Assembly (NCBI RefSeq): GCF_001423105.1
Contig: NZ_LMNV01000005.1
Span: 1-44,728, forward strand
Length of the DNA: 44,728 bases
From: Frondihabitans sp. Leaf304
GTDB lineage: Bacteria; Actinomycetota; Actinomycetes; Actinomycetales; Microbacteriaceae
Direction of reading: 5' to 3'
Position numbers and translations under genes: made by a program. Below the pieces are notes generated by a model that was not told the origin of the DNA, made no database searches, and saw only the letters and a program-made list of their open reading frames with translations. Numbering within the stretch: the first letter of the stretch is position 1; each line of letters begins with the position of its first letter. Positions 1 through 8,404 of this stretch are shown here, piece after piece.

Positions 1-1
1 G

Positions 2-67
2 ACCGACGCCGTCAAGGCCGACCTCCTCGTCGGAGTCGCCACCATCAGCGCCCAGATCACCGAGTAA
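2..67 (+). CDS. 3' end of an unknown gene (partial)
   Basis: Only the last 21 codons and a TAA stop are inside the window. The reading frame is open to the window edge and ends in VATISAQITE. Seventeen bases after the stop comes a GC-rich hairpin of terminator type, which supports this as a real 3' end. I do not recognise the family from so short a tail. Confidence 0.5.
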   Translation, partial: TDAVKADLLVGVATISAQITE

Positions 68-83
68 CACCCCCTCCCACGTA

Positions 84-115
84 GAGCCCGCCGCATCCCC
101 GCGGCGGGCTCTTCG
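84..115 (+). terminator. intrinsic terminator after the partial gene
   Basis: An 11-bp perfect stem (GAGCCCGCCGC / GCGGCGGGCTC) closes a 6-nt loop and is followed by CTTCGT. It sits just downstream of the TAA stop of the partial plus-strand gene. The T tract is short, as is usual in high-GC actinobacteria. Confidence 0.7.
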
Positions 116-217
116 TCAGTTGCCAGCCCGCCCCTTCATTCGGCGGCCAGGAGTCTCCCGCTGGCGCATCGGCGGGGGATCAGCCCGGAGACCGGATTCC
201 TCCGGGCGCCCGATAGG

Positions 218-250
218 GCCCGCCTCACCCTCGGGTGCGGCGGGCTTTTC
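218..250 (+). terminator. second plus-strand intrinsic terminator
   Basis: A GCCCGCC / GGCGGGC stem with an inner CACC/GGTG extension is followed directly by TTTT, so it is oriented for plus-strand transcripts. It lies about 100 bp past the first terminator and just beyond the 3' end of the convergent FAD monooxygenase gene. It may be a backup terminator for the left-hand gene. I see no convincing gene between the two hairpins. Confidence 0.6.
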
Positions 251-288
251 CGCTGTCCGGCGTGCGACGCAGAACCTCATCTGCTCGA

Positions 289-1521
289 CTAGCGCGCCCG
301 AGCCTCGAGGTGCGCGTAGTCGGGCAGCTCGATCTTGTCGGACGGCGGCCGGAAGAACCGCCCGCCGAGCGCCGAGATCACACCACTCGACGCGACCCGC
401 AGGCCCGCGCGGAACACCGCCAGCCCGGCCCTGGTGCGTGGATTGGCGATCTGCGGAACCCCCGGCGGCAGCTTCTGCGCCTGCTCGACATACGGCCGCA
501 TGATCCGCTCGTAGCCGGCGAAGGCGTCGCGGTGATCGACGTGCGCGGCGAGCTCGCCGGCGAGAACGTAGGCACCGACGATCGACAGGCTCGTGCCCAT
601 GCCGCTCACTGGCGAGGCGCACCACGCCGCGTCTCCCGTCAGCACCACACGGCCCCTCGTCCACGACGGCGCCTTCACCTGGCCCAGCGTCTCGAAGTAG
701 ATGTCATCGGCGTCGTCGAGGGCGTCGAGCACTCGCCGGGCCTCCCAGCCGATGTCAGCGAAGTGTTCGCGCAGGTGCTGCTTCTGCTGCTCGGTGGTTC
801 GACGCTTGTCGCGCGCCGACGACGGATCGCCGTAGATCACCGACGACAGCACTGCACGTGTGGTTCCGTGCCGGTCAGGCCGCAGGGTGACGGCCCGACC
901 GTCCGGCTCGTTGTACCAGCGCCACCACGGGGTGTCGCTGTCGGTGCGCGGAATCGTGAGATAGGTCATCTCCATGCCGATCGGATCGACGACGGCGTCG
1001 CCGAAGACCAGCGAGCGGGTCGACGACCCGATGCCGTCGGCCGCGACCACCAGATCGAAGGATCCGCGGGCACCGCTCTCGAACACCACGTCGACGGCCG
1101 ACCCCGTGTCGTCGAGCTCGGCGATCCTGTCACCGTAGAGGTAGGTCGTGCCGGGCTCACCGTCGACGCTTTTCGAGGCCTCGATGAAAATGCGCGACAG
1201 GTCACCACGGAGAATCTCGAGCTCGGCCGTCGCCCCCTCGGTGTCGCTGGCCTTGACCGGGAACTCGGCGACGACCGCTCCGCCCTTGCCGAGGAACCGC
1301 GTTCCGACCTCGCCGGTCGTGCCCGCTCGGACGGCTTCTTCGAGCCCCGCTCGGCGGAGCACCTCCCGGGCAGCGCCGCGAATGTCGATGTTTTGACCGC
1401 CGCTGCGGAACTCAGGCGCGCGCTCGACGACGGTGGTCTGCCAGCCGTAGCGATTCAGCCAGAACGCGAGTGCGGGGCCTGCGATGCTGGCCCCGGAGAT
1501 CAGGGCGGTGGGACGGCTCAT
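289..1521 (-). CDS. FAD-dependent aromatic-ring monooxygenase family (PHBH/TetX type)
   Basis: A 410-residue flavoprotein of the FAD_binding_3 group, which normally hydroxylates small aromatic or polycyclic substrates with NAD(P)H and O2 in the cytoplasm. Visible motifs are an N-terminal Rossmann segment (ISGASIAGPALAFWLNR), the DG motif (VVAADGIGSSTR) near residue 155, and the GD motif (VVLTGDAAWCASPVSGMGTS) near residue 285. The length is normal for the group. I chose the ATG at 1521 because GAAAGG lies 6 nt upstream; an in-frame ATG 8 codons earlier has no such site. The gene is monocistronic: the upstream neighbour on the same strand is separated by a long inverted repeat. The substrate cannot be told from sequence. 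A self-resistance or drug-modifying role, as in TetX relatives, is possible but unsupported by the neighbours. Confidence 0.85.
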   Translation of the reverse strand: MSRPTALISGASIAGPALAFWLNRYGWQTTVVERAPEFRSGGQNIDIRGAAREVLRRAGLEEAVRAGTTGEVGTRFLGKGGAVVAEFPVKASDTEGATAELEILRGDLSRIFIEASKSVDGEPGTTYLYGDRIAELDDTGSAVDVVFESGARGSFDLVVAADGIGSSTRSLVFGDAVVDPIGMEMTYLTIPRTDSDTPWWRWYNEPDGRAVTLRPDRHGTTRAVLSSVIYGDPSSARDKRRTTEQQKQHLREHFADIGWEARRVLDALDDADDIYFETLGQVKAPSWTRGRVVLTGDAAWCASPVSGMGTSLSIVGAYVLAGELAAHVDHRDAFAGYERIMRPYVEQAQKLPPGVPQIANPRTRAGLAVFRAGLRVASSGVISALGGRFFRPPSDKIELPDYAHLEARAR

Positions 1522-1586
1522 GGGGTGCCTTTCGTCGACGTCCATTCTTGCGACTGCCGTCTACTTTGGCCCGGGGCCCGCGCTCC

Positions 1587-1646
1587 TAGTCGGGTTTCGC
1601 GGGTTTAGTCGCGGAATACCGCGACTAGACCTGCGAAACGCGACTA
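1587..1646. repeat. 28-bp extragenic inverted repeat
   Basis: Arms 1587-1614 and 1619-1646 are inverted copies with three mismatches around the 4-nt loop AATA. Each arm contains TAGTCG and TTTCGC cores, so shorter direct repeats are nested inside. It lies between the end of the glycosyltransferase gene and the start of the monooxygenase gene. There is no T tract. It could be a REP-like element, a processing hairpin or an operator. Confidence 0.8.
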
Positions 1647-1661
1647 GACGGCGCCGAGCCC

Positions 1662-4172
1662 CTAGACCCGAGCGAAGCCGACCGCAGCACCGAACTGCCC
1701 GAGCGCCATCGCGTTGTAGGCGTCGACGTCGAACGGCTGCGAGGTCACTTCGCCGCGCAGGAACGCACGAATCCCCTCGGCGAGGCCGTCGACCGAGGCG
1801 GGCACCACGTGGATGACTCCCTCGGGCAGCGCGTCGGCGATCGACCCGAATTCGGTCGACACCATCGGCAGACCGAGCGTCGCCGCTTCGAGCAGCACCA
1901 TGGGCTGGCCCTCGTAGTCGCTCGAGAGCACGAAGCAGTCGGCTGCACGCAGCACCGAGAACGGATTGCGCAGGGCACCGGTGAGAAACGCGACGCCGCG
2001 AAGCCCGAGCCGCTCGATCTCAGCCTCGAGCTCGGCCTCGAGCGGGCCGTGCCCGACGAGCAGCAGCCGGAGCGCCGACCCCTTCTCGGACGACGAGCGC
2101 ACCGCCGCGAACGCCGCGAGCAGCCGCTTCTGATTCTTCTCGCGCGTGTAGCGGCCGACGGTGACGAGCCAGACGGAGTCGTCGTCGCGCCCCAGGGCCT
2201 CGACCCACTCGGGGACTGCGCCGTCAGCGGGCAGCGGCTCGCCCTCGAAGACGGGTGCGGGGGCGAGCCGACGGATCCTCGTGGCGTCGACGAGGTTGAC
2301 CGCGGAGTCGATGGTGCGCGACCCGAGAGCCGAGGGCGGGAGCTTCCGCTGGTTGATCGCGGCGAGCGCCGGCGACACGGCCACCAGCGAGTCGTACGAC
2401 GGGTAGAGGCCGAAGAGGGCCGGCAGGCTGACGGCGAGCGGTCGCTTGCCCGCAACCTCGCGCCCCACCTCGGCGGCGAGGTCGTTGTGCAGCCAGATCG
2501 CGCGCGGTGCGTCGGGCGAGTGCAGCAGCAGCGTCGCCCAGAAGGGGCTGTAGCCGCTGAAGTCGACGACGTAGTCGAAGGTCGACGATCCGAAGCACCG
2601 CGTCCACTCGTCGTCCCAGAGGGTCTGCTGGCCGGCATCGGCCGTGTGCGCGTCGGCGACTCCGCGGCGGTAGAGCAGCCGGCGTCGCAACTGCTGGGCT
2701 TTCGGGCCGTTCATGCCGCCTTCGCGGCGGAAGTGCCGCACCGATCCCGCCACCGCGTCGGCGTTGTGCACCTGCTGCGGCGACTTGGTCACCGTGTAGG
2801 CGATGCTCACGTCGTAGCGGTCGGTCGGCAGTGCGGCCAGGAGGTTGAGTCCCGCCGACGTGATCCCGTTCGAGGCGAGGTCTCCGACGTGCACCAGCAC
2901 CGACGTGCGGTTCGAGGCCGAGGCGGACGCCGACAGCTCGAGGATCCGATACCCCTCGGTTCGATCTCGGAACACGACGTCGACCACTCGAGCGGCGCTG
3001 TGCTCGGGGCGTGGCACGAAGCGGGCCTGCCAGGCGGCACGGACGTCGGTGCGGAGCTCGGGGTCCGCCGGATCCTGGGCCGTGATCACCCGGGCGACGT
3101 CGACGATCTCGGAGCAGACCGGGCCGGGGAGCTCGTCGGCCTCGAAGTACATGCCGCGATCGGCGCCGTACGACGACGCGTCGGGGGCGAAGAACACTAT
3201 GCGGCGACCGGTCGCCAGGAAGTCGAAGAAGATCGACGAGTAGTCGGTGATGAGGGTGTCGACGACGCCGAGGAGTCGGTTGGTCGGAATGCGCCCCGGC
3301 ACGAGCACCCGTGCGAGCTGCGGGTTGCCGCCGACGAAGCGCTCGAGGATCTGGTGGGTCTTGAGCAGAACGACGAAGTCGCTGCCGAGCCTCGCCTGCA
3401 GGTCGGTGACCCGGGCGAGCAGCAGGTCGATGTCGTCGGACGGGTCGCCGAACGACTCGCCCCTCCAGGTGGGCGCGTAGAGCACGACGCGACGGCGGCC
3501 GATGGCGAGGCCCGCCGAGACCAGCTCGTCGACGACGCGCACCCGGTCTGCCTCGGTGAGCTCTTGGCGGTCGACCCGGGGGTAGCCCTCCTCGAGGATC
3601 CGGCCCCGGAAGAACCCGTCGAGCTTGTAGGCCGAGCCGTACATCGTCTCGGTCATGAACGGGTTCTGGGCGAGTAGGTAGTCGGCGGCGACGAAGTTGC
3701 GGAGGGTGTTGCCTGACTGCCGTGCCCCACCCGGCATGTCGAAGCCCATCGCCTTGAGCGGGGTGCCGTGCCACGTGTTCAGGTAGACCTGACCGGGCCG
3801 TTTCGAGAACCACTGCGGGAACGTCGCGTTGTTGATCAGGTACCTGCTGGTCGACACGGCGCGGAGGTAGGCGAGCGACTCGCGGAGGACGAAACGCACG
3901 CGAGGATCGCGGCGAAATTCGCGCAGCGTGGCCTCGTCGTCGATGTGCGCTCGGTCGAGCACCCAGACGTGCTTCAGGTGCGCGAAGTCGGGTGCATCGA
4001 GCAGCTCGCGGAAAAGCGCCTCGGGGTTGCAGAGCAGGCCGGTGCCCGCGAACGCCTCGTAGAGCACGGTGTCGTCGCGGATCGTGTCACGCCGAAATCG
4101 CGCGAGCGCCTCCATCCGGGCGGCCTTCAGCCCGATGCGGGCGGTGCGGTTCAGTACGGACGGCACGTTCAT
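1662..4172 (-). CDS. CDP-glycerol glycerophosphotransferase fused to GT4 glycosyltransferase
   Basis: An 836-residue two-domain enzyme, probably for wall teichoic acid or a similar phosphate-containing surface polymer. Residues ~35-400 form a TagB/TagF-type CDP-glycerol:glycerophosphotransferase domain, with NTWHGTPLKAMGF (His about 135), VVLYAPTWRGESFG and TDYSSIFFDF. Residues ~415-830 form a GT-B, GT4-type glycosyltransferase with GRYTREKNQKR, the nucleotide-binding stretch LLLVGHGPLE and the EGQPMVLLEA motif that contacts the sugar nucleotide. No membrane segment is evident; TagF-type enzymes are peripheral at the inner membrane. A strong site, GAGGAGATCCC, precedes the ATG. The gene follows a second CDP-glycerol transferase after 62 bp, so the two probably form one operon. 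The fusion implies that the polymer unit is both glycerophosphorylated and glycosylated (inference). Confidence 0.9.
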   Translation of the reverse strand: MNVPSVLNRTARIGLKAARMEALARFRRDTIRDDTVLYEAFAGTGLLCNPEALFRELLDAPDFAHLKHVWVLDRAHIDDEATLREFRRDPRVRFVLRESLAYLRAVSTSRYLINNATFPQWFSKRPGQVYLNTWHGTPLKAMGFDMPGGARQSGNTLRNFVAADYLLAQNPFMTETMYGSAYKLDGFFRGRILEEGYPRVDRQELTEADRVRVVDELVSAGLAIGRRRVVLYAPTWRGESFGDPSDDIDLLLARVTDLQARLGSDFVVLLKTHQILERFVGGNPQLARVLVPGRIPTNRLLGVVDTLITDYSSIFFDFLATGRRIVFFAPDASSYGADRGMYFEADELPGPVCSEIVDVARVITAQDPADPELRTDVRAAWQARFVPRPEHSAARVVDVVFRDRTEGYRILELSASASASNRTSVLVHVGDLASNGITSAGLNLLAALPTDRYDVSIAYTVTKSPQQVHNADAVAGSVRHFRREGGMNGPKAQQLRRRLLYRRGVADAHTADAGQQTLWDDEWTRCFGSSTFDYVVDFSGYSPFWATLLLHSPDAPRAIWLHNDLAAEVGREVAGKRPLAVSLPALFGLYPSYDSLVAVSPALAAINQRKLPPSALGSRTIDSAVNLVDATRIRRLAPAPVFEGEPLPADGAVPEWVEALGRDDDSVWLVTVGRYTREKNQKRLLAAFAAVRSSSEKGSALRLLLVGHGPLEAELEAEIERLGLRGVAFLTGALRNPFSVLRAADCFVLSSDYEGQPMVLLEAATLGLPMVSTEFGSIADALPEGVIHVVPASVDGLAEGIRAFLRGEVTSQPFDVDAYNAMALGQFGAAVGFARV

Positions 4173-4234
4173 GGGATCTCCTCGCGGGGATCACTGCCCC
4201 CGGAGCATTAGACCGTGAACTGGCAGAGAAACGC

Positions 4235-5860
4235 CTAAGAACGCGCCGAGCCGGGCCGGACGTCAGCCTTGGCGGTCTCGCTGAGAGCCACCCAGAAGGG
4301 GTGCCGGGTGGCGACCACGACCGCGTCGAAACGGCTGCGGCCGAAGAGGCGCCGCAATTCGGCGCGCCACTGCGACGGCGGACGCCGGCCGGTGACGCGA
4401 GCGGCGAATGACCAGAACTTCGAGCCCTCGAGGCCGCCCTGCCGCACGACGACACGGATCCTTCGGTCCTGGCTTTTCTGCCACGCGATGAACTCCCGCT
4501 TACGCGAATCGGAGACGAGCACGGTCAGGTCGGTCGTGTCGAGGTCGATCGTGGCGATCTCGCGGTCGACGACGGCGGGATCCCAACGATCGGTCGGGCC
4601 ACCGGCGACGAGGAGCACGCGACGTGCGGTCGACTCGTTCAGAGCTCGCGACCGGTCGGGGTCGACGACACCGCGGAACACCGCGTCAACGACCCGTGCC
4701 GTTGCGCGCCCGTCGTCGTCGCCGGTGAATCGTCGCCGTGCCGCCGCGAGTCGTTCGACACCCGCCTCGTCGAGCGGAGCCCGAACCGAGTCGGCCAGCT
4801 CGGCCAGGGTGGTCGTGACGCGGCCGGGCCAGGTCGACGGCTCGAGATACAGGCCCCGATAGTCGCCGTAGTCACCGATATCGGGCACGAAGAAATGCAG
4901 GGGCCGACCCGTCGTCAGAAAGTCGAAGAAGACGCTCGAATAGTCGGTGACGAGGTGGTCGGTGACCGCGAGCACGCGGTTGGTCGGCAGGTCGTTCGGC
5001 ACGAGCAGACCGGTGCCCGCTCGCTCGCTCACGCTGTCGTGCACCACCTGATGCGCCTTGAGTGCGACCCGGTAGTCGTCACCGAGCAGGTCTTGCAGTT
5101 CGCGGGCCTGGTCGACAAGGATCCGGGGATCGTCGGGGCGCACGAACGACGTGCCCTTCCATGTCGGTGCGAACAGCACCAGCCGGCGTCCGTCGAGGTC
5201 GAGGCCGGCGTCCCGGAGGGCCGCGATCGTCTCCTGGCGCTCCCCCGTGTCGGCGAACTGGGCGTCGACCCGGGGCAGCCCGAGCTGCAGAACCCGCCCG
5301 TCGAACAGCCCGTCGAGCCGGTGCGCCTGCCGATACAGGGTGTTGGTCATGTAGTCGCCGCTGGAGAGCAGATAGTCGGAGTGCAGGAAGGTGCGCAGCA
5401 CGTTGGCGACCCGGGCGGGCTGGTCGTCGATGTCGAAGCCCATCTTCTTCAGCGGCGTCCCGTGCCAGGTGTTCAGCACGACTTGGCCGTCTCGACGGCT
5501 GAACCAGCGCGGAAAGGTGGAGTTCGTGACGAGGTAGCCCGCCGTCGACACGGCTCGGGCGTACGCCTCCGAGCCGGGCTCGACGAACCGAACCCGGGCG
5601 TCGCCTCCGAACTCGGTGAGGACCAGGTCGTGATCGTGCCCGGGCCGGAGAGACCAGACGAAGCGGAGGTCGGCGAAGCCGGGATCCTTGACCAGTGTTC
5701 GGAAGATCGCCTCGGGGTTGCAGAGAGCGCCGTTACCGTCGAACGACTCGAAGAAGACCACTCGCCGATCGACCGGACGCCGCTGCGAGAAGGCGCGCGA
5801 CTCGACCTCCATCGCCCGGTGTGCCGTGCGACGAAGCGAGGTCAGGGTGGGGGTGGCCAT
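4235..5860 (-). CDS. CDP-glycerol glycerophosphotransferase family protein
   Basis: A 541-residue paralogue of the downstream gene. Residues ~30-400 carry the TagB/TagF-type transferase domain: FESFDGNGALCNPEAIF, NTWHGTPLKKMGFD, LVLFAPTWKGTSF and TDYSSVFFDF. The last ~130 residues resemble only the beginning of the GT4 domain of the neighbour (LFGRSRFDAVVV...PFW matches CFGSSTFDYVVD...PFW), and the protein then stops. It therefore looks like a C-terminally shortened version of the same fusion, with the sugar-nucleotide half missing. The likely role is transfer of glycerol phosphate or a related polyol phosphate to a surface polymer on the cytoplasmic face of the membrane. The ATG at 5860 has only a weak ribosome site. 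Confidence 0.88.
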   Translation of the reverse strand: MATPTLTSLRRTAHRAMEVESRAFSQRRPVDRRVVFFESFDGNGALCNPEAIFRTLVKDPGFADLRFVWSLRPGHDHDLVLTEFGGDARVRFVEPGSEAYARAVSTAGYLVTNSTFPRWFSRRDGQVVLNTWHGTPLKKMGFDIDDQPARVANVLRTFLHSDYLLSSGDYMTNTLYRQAHRLDGLFDGRVLQLGLPRVDAQFADTGERQETIAALRDAGLDLDGRRLVLFAPTWKGTSFVRPDDPRILVDQARELQDLLGDDYRVALKAHQVVHDSVSERAGTGLLVPNDLPTNRVLAVTDHLVTDYSSVFFDFLTTGRPLHFFVPDIGDYGDYRGLYLEPSTWPGRVTTTLAELADSVRAPLDEAGVERLAAARRRFTGDDDGRATARVVDAVFRGVVDPDRSRALNESTARRVLLVAGGPTDRWDPAVVDREIATIDLDTTDLTVLVSDSRKREFIAWQKSQDRRIRVVVRQGGLEGSKFWSFAARVTGRRPPSQWRAELRRLFGRSRFDAVVVATRHPFWVALSETAKADVRPGSARS

Positions 5861-5897
5861 GGCAGGTCGAGACTACTGCTTTCGACCCTCGGGCTTA

Positions 5898-6959
5898 TCA
5901 GGGCGTCGTGATGCTGACGGCGTCGTGAAGGGTCGACTCGGGGGCCACAGCCCGCGGCAGCTCGAGCCAGAGATCGACCTGGTCGTCTTCGCCGTCGAGG
6001 CCGAGCGCGACGGCCACGGGGTCGACCGACATGGCCGCCACGGTGATCGCGGTGGGTGAATCGGCCGGCGCCGTGCGAATGATGATCCGATCCGAGGTCA
6101 GCCCTGTGATCGCCGCGGCGACCTGCCCGAGCAGACGCTCCAGATCGACGGGATCGAGGTCGTCGAGGCCGCCGTCGTCGTTCACCTGGACCACGGCCCC
6201 GCGTCGTCGATGGAGCATGACCTGCTCGCGGATCTCGCGGCTCAGCAGCTGACGTCCGCGGATCTCGTCTCGAATGGTCTGTTCGAGCAGCCGGCACTCC
6301 GCCCTGTCTTCCGCGCTGAGTCGACCGCGCTTGTCGCTGATGGCCCGGAGCATCGGTGCGGCGACCAGCGCGGTGGTGCCGAGGCGCACCTGGCGTTCGG
6401 CGTGGAAGGCCTCCTGTGCGGCGCGCCACGTCGCCGCTTGGCGCTCCGATTCGACGTGCCGGGAGATCTCCGCGCCGGTCACCCCGATAGCCCACGCCGA
6501 GACGGTGACGACGGCCACCATCAAGATCGTGGCGATGATTCCGAAGTGCAGAAGACCCCACGGGCCGGCCCAGACGAGGGTCTGCACGACGAGCCCAGCC
6601 AGAACCAGCCAGGCGAGTCTCTGGCGGTGACGCAACAGCAACTCCACGACCAGACACACGACGCCGCTGACGTACCAGGCGCCGTTCGAGAACGAGTCCG
6701 TCGACGGGTTCAGGGCGGCGCTCCCGAGAACGGGAAGCAGGAGCCCGACGATCGCGATGAAGCCGGCACGGCGGTGAGACGGAGCGGCGTTCTGTGGCGC
6801 GAAGACGCACATGGTGAACGCGGTCGCGAAGAGCGCGAGTCCGATCGCCGGCTGCACCACCTCGGGCTTTGACACCACGACCACGAGACCGAAGACGATC
6901 GCGAACAGCGCGAAACTCGTGACCAGGCCGAGAGTCAGCCACCTCGGGACGTTGATCAT
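5898..6959 (-). CDS. membrane sensor-kinase-like protein, degenerate
   Basis: A 353-residue protein with about five or six N-terminal hydrophobic helices (residues ~10-155), then a soluble region with a helical linker (ESERQAATWRAAQEAFHAERQ) and an alpha/beta tail. The layout matches the histidine kinase encoded just upstream, but I see no LHD phospho-acceptor motif and no N, G1 or G2 boxes of an ATP-binding domain. It may be a degenerate kinase or a partner subunit of the upstream kinase. Its ATG overlaps the upstream stop (ATGA), which indicates translational coupling. No response regulator is adjacent. The assignment rests on architecture and context rather than a strong family match. Confidence 0.65.
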   Translation of the reverse strand: MINVPRWLTLGLVTSFALFAIVFGLVVVVSKPEVVQPAIGLALFATAFTMCVFAPQNAAPSHRRAGFIAIVGLLLPVLGSAALNPSTDSFSNGAWYVSGVVCLVVELLLRHRQRLAWLVLAGLVVQTLVWAGPWGLLHFGIIATILMVAVVTVSAWAIGVTGAEISRHVESERQAATWRAAQEAFHAERQVRLGTTALVAAPMLRAISDKRGRLSAEDRAECRLLEQTIRDEIRGRQLLSREIREQVMLHRRRGAVVQVNDDGGLDDLDPVDLERLLGQVAAAITGLTSDRIIIRTAPADSPTAITVAAMSVDPVAVALGLDGEDDQVDLWLELPRAVAPESTLHDAVSITTP

Positions 6960-8224
6960 GGAAGCACCCGTCGTTCTTCTTCGGTATAGAGGTCGGTGCC
7001 GACGATGGCCACCGAACCCCAGCTCAAGACGATGCGGGTCCCGGCTCCCGGGGCCGACTCGACATCGACGCGCCCCTCCAGGGCTCGAAGCTCTCGAGCC
7101 GACTCATTCCCGCGCCCACCGCCCTGAAGCCCGATCGCGCCAGGGTCGAAGCCGCACCCGTCGTCTTCGACGATGAGTCGAATGCCGTCGGATCCCAGCG
7201 GGTGGCCCCGAAGGGTTCGACGAGTGGCTCCCTCGGCATGCTGCACGCTATTGGCGAGCGAGTGCGCCAGCACGCCCACGAGAGCGTGAGCGACCTCCGG
7301 GGGCAGCATCACGACCTCCACCGCGGTCAGATCCTGGTCGAAATGGCTCAGCCAGATGCCGAGTTGCTCGCATCGCTGGGCGAGCACCTGCCCGAACGGC
7401 AGGACCTGCTCGTTGCGGCCGACCGCGTTGACGTGCATCAGCACGCGCAACGAGTTCGCCGCCATTCGCGACGCGAGGTCTTCCGATTCGGGGTCGCCCG
7501 CCGAAGCCGCAGAGAGGAACGTGGTCAGCACGGCGTCGTGGAGCAGCGCGTCGGTTCGGTTGCGCTCGTGCTCGGTCGCATCTTCGAGCTGCGACGCCGC
7601 GAAGGTGTCGACCGCCAGCTGCTGCCTGTTCGCGGCGGCCACGACCCGGTGGCGGACGGTCCCGAGCAGCAACACCAAGACGAGGGAGAGGCCGACCATG
7701 AACAGGCCGTCCACAGCGACATCGGAGAGAGCGACGTCGCCGCGGATCCTGAGACCGATGCTCGCTAGAGCACTGACGACGAACGCGAACACCATCGGCA
7801 CGACACGGGAGCGGGCGCCCCGCGCAAGGTACGCCGCACCGACCGGCGACAGGGCGATCAACCAGGGCATGGGATCGGTCGACACCGGCGGTGTCAACGT
7901 AGCCGCCCACAGCAGCAGCGCACCCGCGTAGACCGCCGCACCGAGCAGAAAGAACAGCCTGGCGCGGGCCGGCACGACGAGAGGGCCGAGCCCCGCCAGG
8001 ATGGCGAGGCCGACCATCGACATGACGACGCCGCCGAGCGGATCCGCCAACGACGGGGCATCGGCGACGAACGAATCGGCGGTCTGCAGCGAGTAGAGCA
8101 CGCCGAACCCGCCGACAATCAGGTCGAAGAGACGATCGAACCGACGCATTCCGGCATCGACGATCCGGCCCGAAGCGGAAACCCGGGGCACCGGCCATCG
8201 CGAAACGACAGAGGACGAAATCAC
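6956..8224 (-). CDS. sensor histidine kinase (LiaS/NarX-like)
   Basis: A 422-residue inner-membrane kinase. The N-terminal half has about six membrane segments with short loops, suggesting sensing within the membrane. A helical region contains ALLHDAVLTTFL, with the likely phosphorylated His about residue 229. The C-terminal HATPase domain shows an N box (HSLANSVQHAEG) and a G1 box (VEDDGCGFDPGAIG). I chose GTG at 8224 because AGAGGA lies 6 nt upstream; an earlier TTG in frame has no ribosome site. It is the first gene of an operon with the degenerate kinase-like gene downstream. No cognate response regulator is adjacent, so it is an orphan kinase or signals elsewhere. The 180 bp upstream separate it from the heliorhodopsin-like operon on the same strand. 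Confidence 0.8.
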   Translation of the reverse strand: MISSSVVSRWPVPRVSASGRIVDAGMRRFDRLFDLIVGGFGVLYSLQTADSFVADAPSLADPLGGVVMSMVGLAILAGLGPLVVPARARLFFLLGAAVYAGALLLWAATLTPPVSTDPMPWLIALSPVGAAYLARGARSRVVPMVFAFVVSALASIGLRIRGDVALSDVAVDGLFMVGLSLVLVLLLGTVRHRVVAAANRQQLAVDTFAASQLEDATEHERNRTDALLHDAVLTTFLSAASAGDPESEDLASRMAANSLRVLMHVNAVGRNEQVLPFGQVLAQRCEQLGIWLSHFDQDLTAVEVVMLPPEVAHALVGVLAHSLANSVQHAEGATRRTLRGHPLGSDGIRLIVEDDGCGFDPGAIGLQGGGRGNESARELRALEGRVDVESAPGAGTRIVLSWGSVAIVGTDLYTEEERRVLP

Positions 8225-8404
8225 GCTGATTCCTCTGTGTACTGGATTGCCCGTCACGATCAAGACCCGCCTCCCCGGCTAAGTTGCTCAACCGTAAATG
8301 CTGCGTCTCGCCGGCGCACGAACCCACTTAGGGGCATCGCGCCCCCACTTCGCGGCGCACCGCGACCCCTGCCCACCTCCGATCGGTGGACGACCGCGGC
8401 CGAC

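Noticed and set aside
235-1608. Long plus-strand open frames antisense to the FAD monooxygenase
   Set aside because: They follow the high-GC codon bias of the real gene on the other strand, are Arg/Pro/Gly-rich and lack motifs.
5836-5897. Short hairpin GGTCGA/TCGACC between the kinase-like gene and the CDP-glycerol transferase as a terminator
   Set aside because: Only six base pairs with a long loop and no T tract.
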